Part shown: positions 6,745 to 7,817 of the stretch, in pieces
Layout of the letters: the number at the start of each line of letters is the position of its first letter
Numbering within the stretch: position 1 is the stretch's first letter
Source of the DNA: CAVXAE01 sp044225565
GTDB taxonomy: Bacteria > Pseudomonadota > Gammaproteobacteria > Steroidobacterales > Steroidobacteraceae
Reading direction: 5' to 3'
Assembly (NCBI GenBank): GCA_044225565.1
Contig: JBGAIL010000215.1
Location: forward strand, 1 to 7,817
Length of the DNA: 7,817 nucleotides
The notes under the pieces: generated by a model
Databases searched by the model: none
What the model saw: only the letters and a program-made list of their open reading frames with translations
What the model was told of the DNA's origin: nothing
Position numbers and translations under genes: made by a program

Positions 6745-7817
6745 ATGATGAGGACGCGCGCTGCGTATCTTTCCCTTCTGGCGTTCACGATGCTGAGCCG
6801 CCAGCCCGCCTTCGCTGCGGCCGAAGTGTTCGACCCGGAGCATCCGGCTCGTGCCGCCACCGCGCAGGCGCGTATCGACGAACTCTTCCAGCCCTGGTCG
6901 CGCAGCGACGCGCCCGGCTGTGCCGTGGCGGCCATCCGCCAGGGGCGCACGGTGCTCGAAGGCAGCTACGGCATGGCCGATCTCGAGCAGGGCGTGGCGA
7001 TACGCCCCGACACGGTGTTCAACATCGCCTCGGTCTCCAAGCAGTTCACGGCGACGGCCGTGGCGCTGCTGGAGCAGGATGGCCTGCTGTCCTGGGACGA
7101 CGACGTGCGCAAGTACGTGCCCGAATTGCGGGACTACGGCCACCGCATCACCCTGAGGCATCTGGCGAACCACACCAGCGGCCTGCGCAACTGGACGGAC
7201 TTGATGGACCTGGTGGGCTGGAACTGGGTGGACGCCTTCCCGCAGTCGCAGCTGATCGATCTCATCGTCCGGCAGAGGCAGCTGGATTTCGCGCCGGGCA
7301 CGAAGTGGAGCTATTCCAACACCGGCTACATTCTGATGGCCGTGATCGTGGAGCGCGTCAGCGGCAAGACGCTGGGAGCGTTCGCGCGCGAGCGCATCTT
7401 CCTGCCGCTCGGCATGGTGCACAGCCGCTTCTATGACGACCGCACCATGATCATGAAGGGCCGGGCGATCGGCCACGTGAAGCGGGCGGACGGCAGCATC
7501 GGCGTATGGCGTCCCACCTACGAAGTGGTGGGCGATGGCGCCGTTCTGACGACGGTGCAGGACATGACGCACTGGGAGCGGAACTTTTGGGAGCCGCGTC
7601 TGGGGCGCGATCCGGCCCGGCTGGTGTCGACGCTGACGCAGCCCGGCCGCCTGAACGATGGCAAGGTCCTGGACTACGCGCTCGGCCTGGGTGTCGGCAC
7701 GTACCGCGGGCTCGAGGTGATCCGGCACAGCGGTGGCATTCCGGGCTATACGACGCAGATGATCGTCGTGCCGGCCAGGCAGTTTGCCGTGACCGTGTTC
7801 TGCAATCAGATCGCACC
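6745..7817 (+). CDS. Exported S12-family serine hydrolase, 3' end outside the window
   Basis: The frame stays open to the right edge and gives 357 residues plus two bases, so the C-terminus is missing. A Sec signal peptide (about 1-25, ending AFAAA) leads into a beta-lactamase/penicillin-binding fold. Motifs are S96-V-S-K99 (nucleophile and base), NHTSGLRNW (142-150), Y190-S-N192, and H328-S-G330 in IRHSGGIPGY. All three catalytic motifs are present, so the catalytic domain is nearly complete; whether an extra C-terminal domain follows is unknown. The ATG at 6745 has GGAG (6732-6735) nine bases upstream; the next codon is also ATG. It lies 60 bases after the deacylase stop, in the same direction, with no visible terminator between, so it may be the last or next member of the same transcript. 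It differs clearly from the other two S12 proteins, so this is not a recent tandem duplication. Substrate not predictable. Confidence 0.92.
   Translation, partial: MMRTRAAYLSLLAFTMLSRQPAFAAAEVFDPEHPARAATAQARIDELFQPWSRSDAPGCAVAAIRQGRTVLEGSYGMADLEQGVAIRPDTVFNIASVSKQFTATAVALLEQDGLLSWDDDVRKYVPELRDYGHRITLRHLANHTSGLRNWTDLMDLVGWNWVDAFPQSQLIDLIVRQRQLDFAPGTKWSYSNTGYILMAVIVERVSGKTLGAFARERIFLPLGMVHSRFYDDRTMIMKGRAIGHVKRADGSIGVWRPTYEVVGDGAVLTTVQDMTHWERNFWEPRLGRDPARLVSTLTQPGRLNDGKVLDYALGLGVGTYRGLEVIRHSGGIPGYTTQMIVVPARQFAVTVFCNQIA

Noticed and set aside
6175..7728. 517-codon leftward open frame
   Set aside because: Runs antisense across the end of the deacylase and the third S12 hydrolase, including the gap between them; no family resemblance.

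Overview
The window is GC-rich (clearly above 60% by eye), densely coded bacterial DNA. The style suggests a proteobacterium: short gaps, stop/start overlaps, a FadR-type GntR regulator, Sec and Tat signal peptides, and several exported S12 serine hydrolases. A gammaproteobacterium of the Steroidobacter/Nevskiales kind is a guess from gene style only; no rRNA or other taxonomic marker is present.

Layout: positions 1-90 hold no gene, only a perfect 14-bp palindrome. A GntR/FCD regulator is read leftward (834 to 91). A 93-bp divergent gap follows, with a good sigma-70-like promoter (847-876) and a perfect inverted repeat (874-889) lying over its -10 and start point. All later genes run rightward: a 3-hydroxyacyl-CoA dehydrogenase-fold protein (928-1824); an exported S12 serine hydrolase with a long C-terminal region (1821-3626, ATGA overlap with the previous gene); a 193-bp gap; a Tat-signal S12 serine hydrolase broken by a frameshift near 4705-4720 (3820-5056); an exported N-acyl-D-amino-acid deacylase (5056-6684, TGATG overlap); a 60-bp gap; and a third exported S12 serine hydrolase cut off by the right edge (6745 onward).

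Reading of the whole: three divergent S12 enzymes (the family of D-aminopeptidases, D-Ala-D-Ala carboxypeptidases, ClbP-type prodrug peptidases and EstB-type esterases) surround a periplasmic D-aminoacylase. This suggests an envelope module that trims D-amino-acid peptides, amides or N-acyl-D-amino acids. A released acyl chain could be passed to the cytosolic dehydrogenase, with the divergent regulator sensing a product. That pathway is inference; the enzyme families are well supported by motifs. Three proteins depart from their family at key sites: the dehydrogenase has Asn where the catalytic His is expected, the deacylase has Asp where the metal-binding Cys of classical D-aminoacylases sits, and the regulator lacks most of the FCD metal ligands. 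I see no RNA genes, insertion sequences, CRISPR arrays or clear terminators.
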